A stretch of 7,610 bases of DNA, taken from assembly GCA_036501535.1 (NCBI GenBank), contig DASYAE010000064.1, forward strand, positions 1-7,610, given 5' to 3'. Shown piece by piece: positions 1 to 5,985 of the stretch; position 1 is the first letter of the stretch, and each line of letters begins with the position of its first letter. A program made the position numbers and the translations under genes. This DNA is from DASYAE01 sp036501535 (GTDB taxonomy: Bacteria; Actinomycetota; Actinomycetes; Streptomycetales; Catenulisporaceae). Under the pieces are notes generated by a model. It ran no database searches. It saw only the letters and a program-made list of their open reading frames with translations, and had not been told where the DNA came from.

Positions 1-218
1 ATCCTGGTCATGTCCTGGCCGTCGAACGTGAGGGTTCCGGCGGTGGGGCGGTCGAGTCCGCCGAGCAGTTGCAGCAGGGTGGACTTGCCGTGTCCGGTGG
101 GCCCCTGGATGGCGAGCATCTCGCCGTCGGCGATGGTCACGTCGACGCCGCGCAGCGCGTGCACGGTCTCCCGGCCCCGCTGGTAGTCCTTGGTCAGGCC
201 GCTGACTTCATACGTCAT
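1..218 (-). CDS. ABC transporter ATP-binding protein, MacB/LolD type (3' part cut by window edge)
   Basis: Nucleotide-binding subunit that would power the membrane exporter encoded just upstream. Only the first 72 codons are present. They begin MTYEVSGLTKDYQRG, and a complete Walker A motif GPTGHGKST (Lys and Ser/Thr for phosphate binding) lies at about residues 39-47, followed by LLQLLGGLDRPTAGTLTFDG, typical of the LolD/MacB ATPase group. The Q-loop, signature motif and Walker B lie beyond the edge. The start ATG (216-218, reverse strand) is supported by AGGAGA about 8 nt upstream. The gene starts 25 nt after the permease stop codon, so the two are almost certainly co-transcribed and form one transporter. 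The substrate cannot be told from this fragment. In actinobacteria such pairs are often linked to antimicrobial-peptide or envelope-stress export, but that is family knowledge only. Confidence 0.93.
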   Translation of the reverse strand, partial: MTYEVSGLTKDYQRGRETVHALRGVDVTIADGEMLAIQGPTGHGKSTLLQLLGGLDRPTAGTLTFDGQDMTR

Positions 219-243
219 GATCGGAAGTTCTCCTGGGCTGGGG

Positions 244-1716
244 TTACGCGAGTTTCCGCAGGGCGTCGGCCGGGCGCAGCGACGAGGCGCGCCAGCCGCC
301 GAAGCCGCCGGCGATCAGGCCGCCGAGCACCGCGAGCACCACGGCGATCAGCAGGATCTCGATGGAGACCGGCGCGGTCAGGTGCTCGGTGACCGTCGCG
401 GTGGCCCGGCCGAGCCCGCCGCCGCCACCGCCTGCGCCGCCCTCCGCGCCGCCCGGGAAGCCGCCCGACCCGCTCCCGCCGGGGCCGCTGGGCAGGCCGC
501 TGACGCTGGTTGTGCCCCCGGTCGAGGCGGTGAGCGGCGGCGCGATGGCGTCGATGATCGCCGCGCCGCCGAGGCCGAGTCCGATGCCGACCACGCCGCC
601 GATCAGGCCGGTGACCATGGCCTCGCCCATCACCTGACGCACCACGCGACGCGAGGTCCAGCCCAGCGCCTTGAGGGTGCCCAGTTCACGCACCCGCCGA
701 CCGACCGCGGACATCGTGAACAGGGCGGCGACGGCGAACGCCGCGATCAGCACCGCGATCGAGATCCACTTGCCCAGGTTGTTCGCCAGGCTGGCGGTCG
801 AGGAGATCGAGCCGGTCACCGTGCTGGCCAGGTCGGACGAGGTGGTCACGGTCAGGTTCGAGCCGACCTTCTTGATCGCGTTCGCGACCGAGGTGATCTC
901 GGTCGAGTTGTCCGCGGTCACGTAGACGGTGCTGACCGCGTCGGTCGAGGAGAGCGTCTGCGCCACGCCCAGCGGGATGAACACGTCGGACGAGGACGAG
1001 CCGCTGACGATTCCGACGATGGTGAAGCTCTTGCCGGCCAGCTTGACCGTGCCGCCGAGCTTCAGGCTGTCCGACTCGGCGTAGGTCTTGGTGACCACGG
1101 CGTCGTACTTGCCCGCGTCGGAGGTGTTGAGCGTGCGGCCCGAGGAGACCGTCAGGCTCGAGAGCGGGCCGATCGACAGGTCGTTGGTGTAGACCCCGGA
1201 TACCGGCGTGCTGTTGAAGTTGCCGCCGCCGCGGAACTGGGAGCTGCCGCCCTCGCCCGGCGACGGGACCGAGCCCGACGAGGACGAGGAGGAGGACGAG
1301 CCCTGCTGCGTGATCGAGGTGTTGATGTCGATGTCGTTCAGCGTGAGCGAGCCGACCGCCGTGGCCACGCCGCTGGTGGACTGGATCTTCTTCAGCGTGG
1401 CCGTCGAGATCGTGGCGCCGCGCAACGGCGAGAGCGTGTCCGAGTTCGAGTTCGAGGTGCCCGAGCCGGACGGCGGCCCGGAGAAGTTGAAGCTGCCGCC
1501 GCCGCTTCCGGACGGCGGCTTGGCCTCGGAGGAGACGGTCATGTCGGTGCCGACGCCGTAGAGCGAGTGCAGCACCGCGCTCTGCGCGGCCTTCACGCCG
1601 CTCGAGGCGGCGGTCACCGTGATCGTCAGGCCGATGCCGAGCGCGAGGCCCAGGGCTATCAGCACCGCCTGTCGGCTGCGCCTGCGCAGCTCCCGGAAGA
1701 GGTAGGTGAAGAACAT
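244..1716 (-). CDS. MacB/FtsX-type ABC transporter permease
   Basis: Membrane subunit of a MacB-like exporter, 490 aa. It has the family layout: a short basic N-terminus and TM1 (about 17-37, ALGLALGIGLTITVTAA), a large extracytoplasmic domain (about 40-315), TM2 (about 317-338), TM3 (about 368-389), an external loop, and TM4 (about 451-472), ending in the typical SLRPADALRKLA tail. The cytoplasmic stretch GRRVRELGTLKALGWTSRRV is the coupling-helix region characteristic of FtsX-domain proteins. Two oddities appear. The external domain is Ser/Gly/Thr-rich with a run of eight serines at 140-147, and the TM3-TM4 loop carries a Gly/Pro-rich insert at about 397-437. The ATG at 1714-1716 is preferred over upstream in-frame codons because MFFTYLFRELRRRSRQ is the usual family N-terminus and an AGGGGA ribosome site lies about 11 nt before it. 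The ATPase follows 25 nt downstream. Substrate unknown. Confidence 0.93.
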   Translation of the reverse strand: MFFTYLFRELRRRSRQAVLIALGLALGIGLTITVTAASSGVKAAQSAVLHSLYGVGTDMTVSSEAKPPSGSGGGSFNFSGPPSGSGTSNSNSDTLSPLRGATISTATLKKIQSTSGVATAVGSLTLNDIDINTSITQQGSSSSSSSSGSVPSPGEGGSSQFRGGGNFNSTPVSGVYTNDLSIGPLSSLTVSSGRTLNTSDAGKYDAVVTKTYAESDSLKLGGTVKLAGKSFTIVGIVSGSSSSDVFIPLGVAQTLSSTDAVSTVYVTADNSTEITSVANAIKKVGSNLTVTTSSDLASTVTGSISSTASLANNLGKWISIAVLIAAFAVAALFTMSAVGRRVRELGTLKALGWTSRRVVRQVMGEAMVTGLIGGVVGIGLGLGGAAIIDAIAPPLTASTGGTTSVSGLPSGPGGSGSGGFPGGAEGGAGGGGGGLGRATATVTEHLTAPVSIEILLIAVVLAVLGGLIAGGFGGWRASSLRPADALRKLA

Positions 1717-1776
1717 CGGAACGCGAGTCCCCTGTCGGCTTCGGTCGGTGCGGGCGCGTCCACCGCGCCGCCTTGT

Positions 1777-1799
1777 GCGCCACGACTCTCCCGTGGCGC
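1777..1799 (-). promoter_or_regulatory. Hairpin in the 5' leader of the ABC permease transcript
   Basis: Perfect 8-bp inverted repeat (GCGCCACG / CGTGGCGC, arms 1777-1784 and 1792-1799, 7-nt loop) between the putative promoter and the permease start. It lies about 60 nt upstream of the start codon and has no T-tract, so it is more likely a leader structure or a second protein-binding site than a terminator. Function not established. Confidence 0.4.
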
Positions 1800-1803
1800 T
1801 CTC

Positions 1804-1832
1804 ACCGTCCGATGAGCCCAGCATGAGAACAA
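1804..1832 (-). promoter_or_regulatory. Putative promoter of the ABC exporter operon
   Basis: Read on the minus strand there is a TTGTTC (-35-like, 1827-1832), a 17-nt spacer and GACGGT (-10-like, 1804-1809), about 88 nt before the permease start codon. The hexamers are imperfect, but the spacing is right and the -35 falls among the 11-nt direct repeats, as expected of a response-regulator-activated promoter. Inference from sequence only. Confidence 0.4.
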
Positions 1833-1838
1833 CATGAG
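1812..1838 (-). promoter_or_regulatory. Three 11-nt-spaced ATGAG/CTCAT direct repeats: probable OmpR-family response-regulator operator
   Basis: ATGAG occurs at 1812-1816, 1823-1827 and 1834-1838 on the plus strand (CTCAT read toward the permease), exactly 11 nt apart, or one helical turn. Tandem half-sites with 11-nt periodicity are the established binding pattern of OmpR/PhoB-family regulators, including Streptomyces PhoP. The repeats sit 96-122 nt upstream of the exporter permease and overlap its putative -35. The cognate regulator is not in the window; it may lie to the left, beyond the ATPase gene. Regulation of the divergent glycosyltransferase is possible but less likely, since the repeats are about 120 nt from its start. 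Confidence 0.6.
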
Positions 1839-1943
1839 GAGTCGGGCCCGCTGCCGGGCCGGAGCCGCCGCCGGTCGCGCGCGGTGACGGCGGGCGCAGC
1901 GACCCGCTGTGCGGCGATCGCACTGGGCGGCCGCGCGCCGTGC

Positions 1944-1949
1944 GAGGCT
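1944..1949 (+). promoter_or_regulatory. Possible leaderless -10 element of the glycosyltransferase gene
   Basis: GAGGCT lies 7 nt before the GTG start, the geometry of a leaderless actinobacterial promoter in which transcription begins at the start codon. No convincing -35 was found. The same bases contain GAGG, which could instead act as a ribosome binding site with a 9-nt spacer, so this call is weak. Confidence 0.3.
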
Positions 1950-1956
1950 TGCTCCC

Positions 1957-3237
1957 GTGTCCGCGCTGATCGCGTTTGCCGTGCCCGCCTGGCTGTCCCT
2001 GGTCGTCTGGATCTGCATCGTCTTCGGCCGCGGCCGCTTCTGGCGGATCGACGTGCGCCTGCCCGAGCCCGACAGCGTCCCGGCCCCGCGCGAGGGAACG
2101 GCGCCGGAGGGGTACTGGCCCGCCGTCACCGCGGTCGTCCCGGCGCGCGACGAGGCGAAGATGCTGCCCGCGACGCTCCCGTCGGTGCTCGGCCAGGACT
2201 ATCCGGGCCGCCTCGACGTGATCGTGGTCGACGACGCGAGCGCTGACGGCACGTCGGACGTCGCGCGCGAGGTGGCGGCCCGCTTCCCGAACCGCATGCT
2301 GACGGTGCTGCGCACACAGGGGCCGCCGCCCGGCTGGGCCGGCAAGGTCGCCGCGATGAACAGCGGGCTCGCGGCGGCCTCGGACCCTCTCGTCGATCAC
2401 GGCGCGGGCGGCGGCGAGCCCGCGCGGTACGTCTTGTTCACCGATGCGGACATCACTCATCCGGCCGACAGCGTGCGCCGCCTCGTCCGGCAGGCCGAGA
2501 CCGACGGCCGGGACCTGGTCTCGCTGATGGCGCTGCTCAGCACCGGCTCGGCGGCCGAGCGCGCGATCGTGCCGGCCTTCGTCTACAGCTTCTTCCAGCT
2601 CTACCCGCCGGCCTGGGTCCGCCGCCCCGGCTCGGCCACCGCCGCCGCGGCCGGGGGCTGCATGCTCGTGCGGCGCGAGGCGCTGGAGAAGGCCGGGGGC
2701 CTGGAGCGGATCTCCGGCGCGCGGATCGACGACGTGGCGTTGGGCACCCTGATCAAGGGCGCCGCCGGCGACGGCGGGCGCTCGGCGGCGCAGCGCGGCC
2801 GGATCTGGCTCGGGGCCACCGATCGGGTGCTCAGCCTGCGGCCGTACCCCCGCCTGGCCGACCTCTGGGACATGATCGCCCGCAGCGCGTACACCCAACT
2901 GCGGTACTCGCCGTGGCTTCTCGCAGGCACCCTGTTCGGCCTGCTCCTCACCTACGCGGTGCCGCCCGTGTTCGGCCTCGTATTCGTCGCCGCCGCCGTG
3001 GCCGGCGGGGACGGCAGGCTGTGGGCCGTCGCCGCGCCGAGCCTGGCTGCCTGGGCCCTGATGAGCGCGAGCTATCTTCCGGTACTGCGTCTCTACCGCC
3101 TCAGCGCCTGGCGCGCACCGCTGCTTCCCGGCGTGATGATGATCTACGGCGCGATGACGGCCGACTCCGCGCGGCGGCACCGGCGCGGCCGCGGCGGCTC
3201 CTGGAAGGGGCGGGTCGAGCAGCGCGCCGAGCGCTGA
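1957..3237 (+). CDS. HpnB-like family 2 membrane glycosyltransferase
   Basis: Predicted GT-A-fold glycosyltransferase of 426 aa using a nucleotide-sugar donor at the inner face of the membrane. An N-terminal membrane helix (about 4-23) is followed by VVPARDE (60-66), VDDASADGT (91-99), FTDADI with the metal-binding DxD at Asp163/Asp165, AAAAGGCMLVRREAL (about 229-243), an IDD acidic motif (258-260, likely catalytic-base region), and TQLRYS (313-318). Two or three helices close the protein (about 321-350, 355-378, 386-404). The combination PPPGWAGKVAAMNSG, SLMALLSTGSAAERAIVPAFVY and GARIDDVALGTLIKG resembles the hopene-associated glycosyltransferase HpnB. No other hopanoid gene is in the window, so that pathway is unproven. 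Start: GTG 1957 gives an N-terminus beginning at the membrane helix and has GAGG 9 nt upstream; the in-frame GTG at 1909 would add 16 basic residues without a ribosome site. Confidence 0.88.
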   Translation: MSALIAFAVPAWLSLVVWICIVFGRGRFWRIDVRLPEPDSVPAPREGTAPEGYWPAVTAVVPARDEAKMLPATLPSVLGQDYPGRLDVIVVDDASADGTSDVAREVAARFPNRMLTVLRTQGPPPGWAGKVAAMNSGLAAASDPLVDHGAGGGEPARYVLFTDADITHPADSVRRLVRQAETDGRDLVSLMALLSTGSAAERAIVPAFVYSFFQLYPPAWVRRPGSATAAAAGGCMLVRREALEKAGGLERISGARIDDVALGTLIKGAAGDGGRSAAQRGRIWLGATDRVLSLRPYPRLADLWDMIARSAYTQLRYSPWLLAGTLFGLLLTYAVPPVFGLVFVAAAVAGGDGRLWAVAAPSLAAWALMSASYLPVLRLYRLSAWRAPLLPGVMMIYGAMTADSARRHRRGRGGSWKGRVEQRAER

Positions 3238-3312
3238 ACCCGGCGCACGGTGCCTCCCCCCTGTGAGCTGACACATCGTCGGACGCGGACCGGGAATGCC
3301 GCAGCGAACCGG

Positions 3313-3340
3313 TTGACAACGCAACCGGCGGCGGCAGGAT
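3313..3340 (+). promoter_or_regulatory. Leaderless promoter of the alpha/beta hydrolase gene
   Basis: A consensus -35 TTGACA (3313-3318), a 16-nt spacer and CAGGAT (3335-3340) are followed 8 nt later by the GTG start at 3349. Transcription would begin at or next to the start codon, and no ribosome site precedes it. The perfect -35 makes this the clearest promoter in the window. It implies the hydrolase can be transcribed independently of the glycosyltransferase upstream. Confidence 0.65.
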
Positions 3341-3348
3341 CATCCCCT

Positions 3349-4263
3349 GTGACCTCCTCAGGGCTGACCGCGCCGCACACCGCCACGCCTCCGGCCGCTT
3401 CTCCGCACCGCGTCGAGTTCGGCGGACCGGCCGGCAGCCCCCGGATCGTGCTGGTCCACGGCCTCGGCGGCTCGCACGTGAACTGGAGCCGGCTCGGCCC
3501 ACTGCTGGCCCGGGGCAGCCGGCCGGTCGCCCTCGACCTGGCCGGCTTCGGCCGCACGCCGGGCTCCGGCCGACAGGCCGCGGTCGGCGCCAATGTGGCG
3601 CTGGTCACCCGCTTCCTGCGCGAGGAGACCGAGGGCGCGATCCTGGTCGGCAACTCGATGGGCGGCGCGATCTCCCTGCTCGCTGCCGCCGCGGAGCCGG
3701 ATCTGGTGCGCGGCCTGGTGTTGGTCGACCCGGCGCTGCCGCAGGCGGCCGGCGCCGGCTTCGATCCGCGGGTCACGCTGCAGTTCCTCGCCTATGGGCT
3801 GCCCGGGACCGGCGAGCTTGCGCTGCGGGCCCGGCTGGCGCTGATCCCGGCCGAGCGCCGCGTTGCCGCCACGCTGCGGCTCGGCTGCGCCGACCCCGGC
3901 CGGGTGCCCGCCGAGCACGCGGCCGCGGAGGCCGCCATGGCGCGCAGCCGGGTGCGCATGCCCGGCAACGTCTCCGCGCACCTGGCCGCGACCCGTTCGA
4001 TCCTGCTGACCATGGTCAGGGCGCGAGTGTACTGGCGCGCCGCCGCGGCGATCCGGTGCCCTGTGCTGCTCGTGCACGGCGACCGCGACCGGCTCGTCCC
4101 GTTCGCCTCCGCGCGGGCCGCGGCGGAGCGGTTCCCGCACTGGTCCTTCCATCCGCTGCCCGGCGTCGGCCACATCCCGCACATCGAGGCGCCCGAAGAG
4201 CTGTCCGCCGCGATCGAGGACTGGATGGAGATCAAGCTGCCCGGACCGCAGCCGCAGTCCTGA
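3349..4263 (+). CDS. Alpha/beta hydrolase fold protein
   Basis: Soluble serine hydrolase of 304 aa, of the broad esterase/lipase/C-C hydrolase group. Visible motifs are the oxyanion-hole HGLGG (37-41), the nucleophile elbow GNSMGG with Ser103, a catalytic Asp in HGDRDRLVP (Asp247) and the catalytic His in GVGHIPH (His275). The triad is therefore complete and in normal order. Residues about 120-230 would form the lid or cap that sets substrate choice; they do not identify a substrate. Start: an in-frame ATG-like codon upstream at 3250 would add 33 poorly structured residues. GTG 3349 fits a leaderless promoter exactly and begins just before the first strand (HRVEFGG). It follows the glycosyltransferase by 111 nt on the same strand but has its own promoter, so a shared pathway is possible and not shown. 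It overlaps a 15-nt tandem repeat at its stop codon. Confidence 0.92.
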   Translation: MTSSGLTAPHTATPPAASPHRVEFGGPAGSPRIVLVHGLGGSHVNWSRLGPLLARGSRPVALDLAGFGRTPGSGRQAAVGANVALVTRFLREETEGAILVGNSMGGAISLLAAAAEPDLVRGLVLVDPALPQAAGAGFDPRVTLQFLAYGLPGTGELALRARLALIPAERRVAATLRLGCADPGRVPAEHAAAEAAMARSRVRMPGNVSAHLAATRSILLTMVRARVYWRAAAAIRCPVLLVHGDRDRLVPFASARAAAERFPHWSFHPLPGVGHIPHIEAPEELSAAIEDWMEIKLPGPQPQS

Positions 4264-4305
4264 TCGGCAAGGCTTTGATCAGCACAGCCCTGATCAGCAC
4301 AGCGA
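4261..4305 (+). repeat. Three tandem 15-nt repeats at the hydrolase stop codon
   Basis: Units at 4261-4275, 4276-4290 and 4291-4305 share TGATCRGCAMRGC; units 2 and 3 are identical over 13 nt (TGATCAGCACAGC), while unit 1 is diverged. The hydrolase TGA stop is the first three bases of unit 1, so the array extends past the coding end without altering it. Units 2 and 3 contain the palindrome TGATCA. It is probably a small slippage-derived tandem duplication; a protein-binding role is possible but unsupported. Confidence 0.75.
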
Positions 4306-4453
4306 GTATGCCCCTGAATGCGCACCGTCTGAGCGTCGCGCGGGTGCGGGGCGGCCCGCCGTCCCCGATACTCGGCGGAGAGCCGGGAATTAACCCGAGA
4401 GGTTTCACGCCTGATCGCCGCGGCATTCGCCGCAGGACGCGGGGAGACGGAAC
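4306..4453. other. Intergenic spacer upstream of the small membrane protein
   Basis: 148 bp without a recognisable gene. It contains a short inverted repeat CGGG-AATTAA-CCCG near 4384-4397, in the only AT-rich patch of the spacer, and the GGGGAG ribosome site of the next gene at 4441-4446. I found no convincing -35/-10 pair or terminator here. Confidence 0.4.
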
Positions 4454-4765
4454 ATGGCTGGCTGGCGCAGTGTCATCGTGGTCCTGGCAGGCTGGCTCGC
4501 GTCGAGCGCGCTGCTCGTCGTCTTCGCGCCGGGCGTGGCGATGCCGGTGAGCGTGGTGATCCTCGCGGCCGGCGCGATCTTCAGCGCGATGCGCGAGAAT
4601 CCGACGCTCGCCACGTCCGACAACCGGATGCAGGCCGCCGCCGAGGAGGAGGCGCGCGCCGCGGCGGCGATGGACCAGCCGGCCGGCTGCGACGCCGCTC
4701 CCGGCGCCGATCAGCAGCCGCATTCAGTGCGGGCCGAGGACCAGATCGGCCCGCAGCGGCGCTGA
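4454..4765 (+). CDS. Small membrane protein with two hydrophobic segments, function unknown
   Basis: A 103-aa protein I do not recognise. Two hydrophobic segments, about residues 5-24 (RSVIVVLAGWLASSALLVVF) and 29-46 (AMPVSVVILAAGAIFSAM), are separated by a short turn and suggest a membrane hairpin. They are followed by a polar tail (47-103), first Ala/Glu/Arg-rich (MQAAAEEEARAAAAMD) and then low in predicted structure, presumably cytoplasmic. The ATG at 4454 is supported by GGGGAG 7 nt upstream and by GC-rich third positions. It ends 14 nt before a strong hairpin and converges with the wall-hydrolase gene. No catalytic or cofactor motif is visible. It could be a small scaffold or envelope-stress protein, but nothing in the sequence decides this. 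Confidence 0.75.
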   Translation: MAGWRSVIVVLAGWLASSALLVVFAPGVAMPVSVVILAAGAIFSAMRENPTLATSDNRMQAAAEEEARAAAAMDQPAGCDAAPGADQQPHSVRAEDQIGPQRR

Positions 4766-4778
4766 GCCGTCGAACGCG

Positions 4779-4820
4779 CGGCGGGGCGCGCAGCCCTGGA
4801 TCAGGCTCCGCGCCCCGCCG
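4779..4820. terminator. GC-rich hairpin between convergent genes, probable bidirectional terminator
   Basis: Perfect 12-bp inverted repeat (CGGCGGGGCGCG at 4779-4790 and its complement at 4809-4820) with an 18-nt loop that itself contains AGCC/GGCT. It sits 14 nt past the stop of the small membrane gene and 11 nt past the stop of the opposing wall-hydrolase gene. There is no T-tract, which is common for actinobacterial terminators. Confidence 0.85.
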
Positions 4821-4831
4821 TCGTGCTGCGG

Positions 4832-5959
4832 TCAGTTCGTCAGCTGCTGGACCATCTGAGCGGCCAGGTTCTCCCACTTGGCGTAAGCGGTCGGATAACC
4901 TGAGCGCTGCGTGTCCTGTGCGGCCTGCCACAGGCTCATCTGCTGGTAGTCGGGCGTCGCCTGCTGCATCGCCGAGAGGAACGCGTTGGTCGCGTAGGAC
5001 GGGTCGGTCAGCTGCGAGGCCGATCCCCAGCCCATCGAGGGGCGCTGCTGGAACAGGCCCAGCGAGTCGTGGTCGACCGCGCTGGTCAGGTTCCGCAGCG
5101 TCGTCTCCTGCAGCGCCGTGGCGACCGCGATCACGGCCGCGTAGACCGGCATGTTGCGCTGCTCGGCGACCGCGGTGATGTCGCGGGCGTTGTCCCACTG
5201 CTCGGTGTCCGGGGTGAAGGTCTCCTGGGAGCCGTAGGTTCCGGTCGGCTCGAGCTGCGACTGGGTCGAGCCCTGATACGGGTTGCTCTTCGCGGCGGCC
5301 TGCTCGGCGGGGGCCGGGGCCGACGTGGTGGGCGCCGTGGCCGGCTGCGCCGGCTGCGCGGCCTGCGCAGGCTGCGCCGCGGCGGCCTGCTGGCCGCCCG
5401 TGTTCGGCGTCGCAGGCGCGGACGCGGGTGCAGCGGTGTGCTGCGAACCGACTGCGGCCGTCGCGGACGACGTGTGGGAACTCGCCATGGCGAAGCTCGC
5501 CGAACCGACGACCATCGCGGCTGCCAGGCTGACCGCGATCAGGCGCCGCGGTGCGGGCAGTCGCTCGGCGAGCCGGGTGAGGCTCGCCTTCGCGAAGGCC
5601 AGCAGCCGGTTGACGGTGGGGTTCTCGGCGATCTGCCCGGCGAGCCGGGTGAGGTTCTGCTCGGCGAAGGCCAGCGACCGGTCGACGGTCGGGTTCTCGG
5701 CGATTCGCTGGGCGAGCCTGGTGAGGTTCTGCCTGGTGAAGGCCAGCAGCCGGTTGACGGTGCCGCTCTCGGCTATTCGCCTGGCCAACTGGGTCAGGTT
5801 CTGCGTCGCAGATGCCAGCAGCCGGTTGATCACGCTGCTCTCGACGGCGGCGGCGCTCTCGAAGACGGTGCTGCCCTCGAAGACCGTGCTGCCCTCGACG
5901 GAGCCGTCGGCTGCGGCCTGCGGGTCGAAAATGGTCGTGTTTGTCCCGGAAATGCCCAT
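4832..5959 (-). CDS. Lysozyme/lytic-transglycosylase-like wall enzyme with N-terminal 24-residue repeats
   Basis: A 375-aa protein likely to act on peptidoglycan outside the cell. From the N-terminus it has an acidic start with a duplicated EGSTVF (22-33), four amphipathic 24-residue repeats (about 44-139, pattern VNRLLAFxxQNLTRLAxxIAENPT), a hydrophobic segment (about 139-159) ending AMA-SS like a signal-peptidase site, an Ala/Pro/Gln linker (about 165-225), and a C-terminal domain (about 255-375). That domain contains AVATALQETTLRNL, with Glu285 the candidate catalytic acid, and DSLGLFQQRPSMGWG (298-312) followed by DPSYATNAFL. This is an actinobacterial transglycosylase-like signature. About 138 residues precede the hydrophobic segment, far too long for a normal signal peptide, so it may be a type II membrane anchor with a cytoplasmic repeat domain. 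The ATG at 5959 is the only sensible start; AAGGAGAGG lies upstream at 12-15 nt. A c-di-AMP riboswitch precedes it. Confidence 0.88.
   Translation of the reverse strand: MGISGTNTTIFDPQAAADGSVEGSTVFEGSTVFESAAAVESSVINRLLASATQNLTQLARRIAESGTVNRLLAFTRQNLTRLAQRIAENPTVDRSLAFAEQNLTRLAGQIAENPTVNRLLAFAKASLTRLAERLPAPRRLIAVSLAAAMVVGSASFAMASSHTSSATAAVGSQHTAAPASAPATPNTGGQQAAAAQPAQAAQPAQPATAPTTSAPAPAEQAAAKSNPYQGSTQSQLEPTGTYGSQETFTPDTEQWDNARDITAVAEQRNMPVYAAVIAVATALQETTLRNLTSAVDHDSLGLFQQRPSMGWGSASQLTDPSYATNAFLSAMQQATPDYQQMSLWQAAQDTQRSGYPTAYAKWENLAAQMVQQLTN
5543..5830 (-). repeat. Four in-frame 72-nt tandem repeats in the wall-enzyme gene
   Basis: Units at 5830-5759, 5758-5687, 5686-5615 and 5614-5543 each encode 24 residues. 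On the plus strand the landmark AGCCGGGTGA recurs at 5571 and 5643, with variants at 5715 and 5787, exactly 72 nt apart. DNA similarity is high between the inner units, indicating recent tandem duplication. The outer units have diverged more, and the last runs into the membrane segment. Confidence 0.9.
5862..5898 (-). repeat. Duplicated 18-nt unit encoding EGSTVF twice
   Basis: Two adjacent, nearly identical 18-nt units near the 5' end of the wall-enzyme gene encode EGSTVF-EGSTVF (residues 22-33). This is a second, smaller tandem duplication in the same N-terminal region. Confidence 0.8.
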
Positions 5960-5985
5960 GGCGCGGTGATGCCTCTCCTTGCGCC
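5960..5985 (-). promoter_or_regulatory. Ribosome site inside a possible sequestering hairpin after the riboswitch
   Basis: On the minus strand GGCGC (5985-5981) can pair with GCGCC (5964-5960), directly before the ATG, with AAGGAG (5980-5975) in the 16-nt loop. The 5' arm shares two bases with the 3' strand of riboswitch helix P1 (5988-5984), so the two helices would compete. This could be the expression platform. It rests on five base pairs, so it is tentative. Confidence 0.35.

Noticed and set aside
190..1815. Long open frame on the plus strand across the ABC permease
   Set aside because: It is antisense to a well-supported MacB-type permease. Its translation is Arg/Gly/Ala-rich low-complexity sequence, as expected of shadow frames in GC-rich DNA.
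1841..1863. GGCCCG/CGGGCC hairpin between the permease and glycosyltransferase as a terminator
   Set aside because: It lies between divergent genes, where no transcript should end, and the stem is short. It is probably incidental to GC-rich sequence.
1717..3324. Upstream in-frame extension of the permease on the minus strand (open for over 1.6 kb)
   Set aside because: It runs antisense through the glycosyltransferase, has no domain pattern, and the permease start at 1716 matches the family N-terminus and has a ribosome site.
4261..4305. CRISPR or integration-site interpretation of the 15-nt repeats
   Set aside because: Units are too short and directly abutting, without spacers. There is no integrase or tRNA nearby.
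4779..4820. Considered as a small RNA or attachment site
   Set aside because: A perfect GC hairpin placed between two convergent stop codons is explained by termination.
5543..5830. CRISPR-like array in the regular repeats
   Set aside because: The 72-nt units are in-frame coding repeats with no unique spacers, and no cas genes are present.
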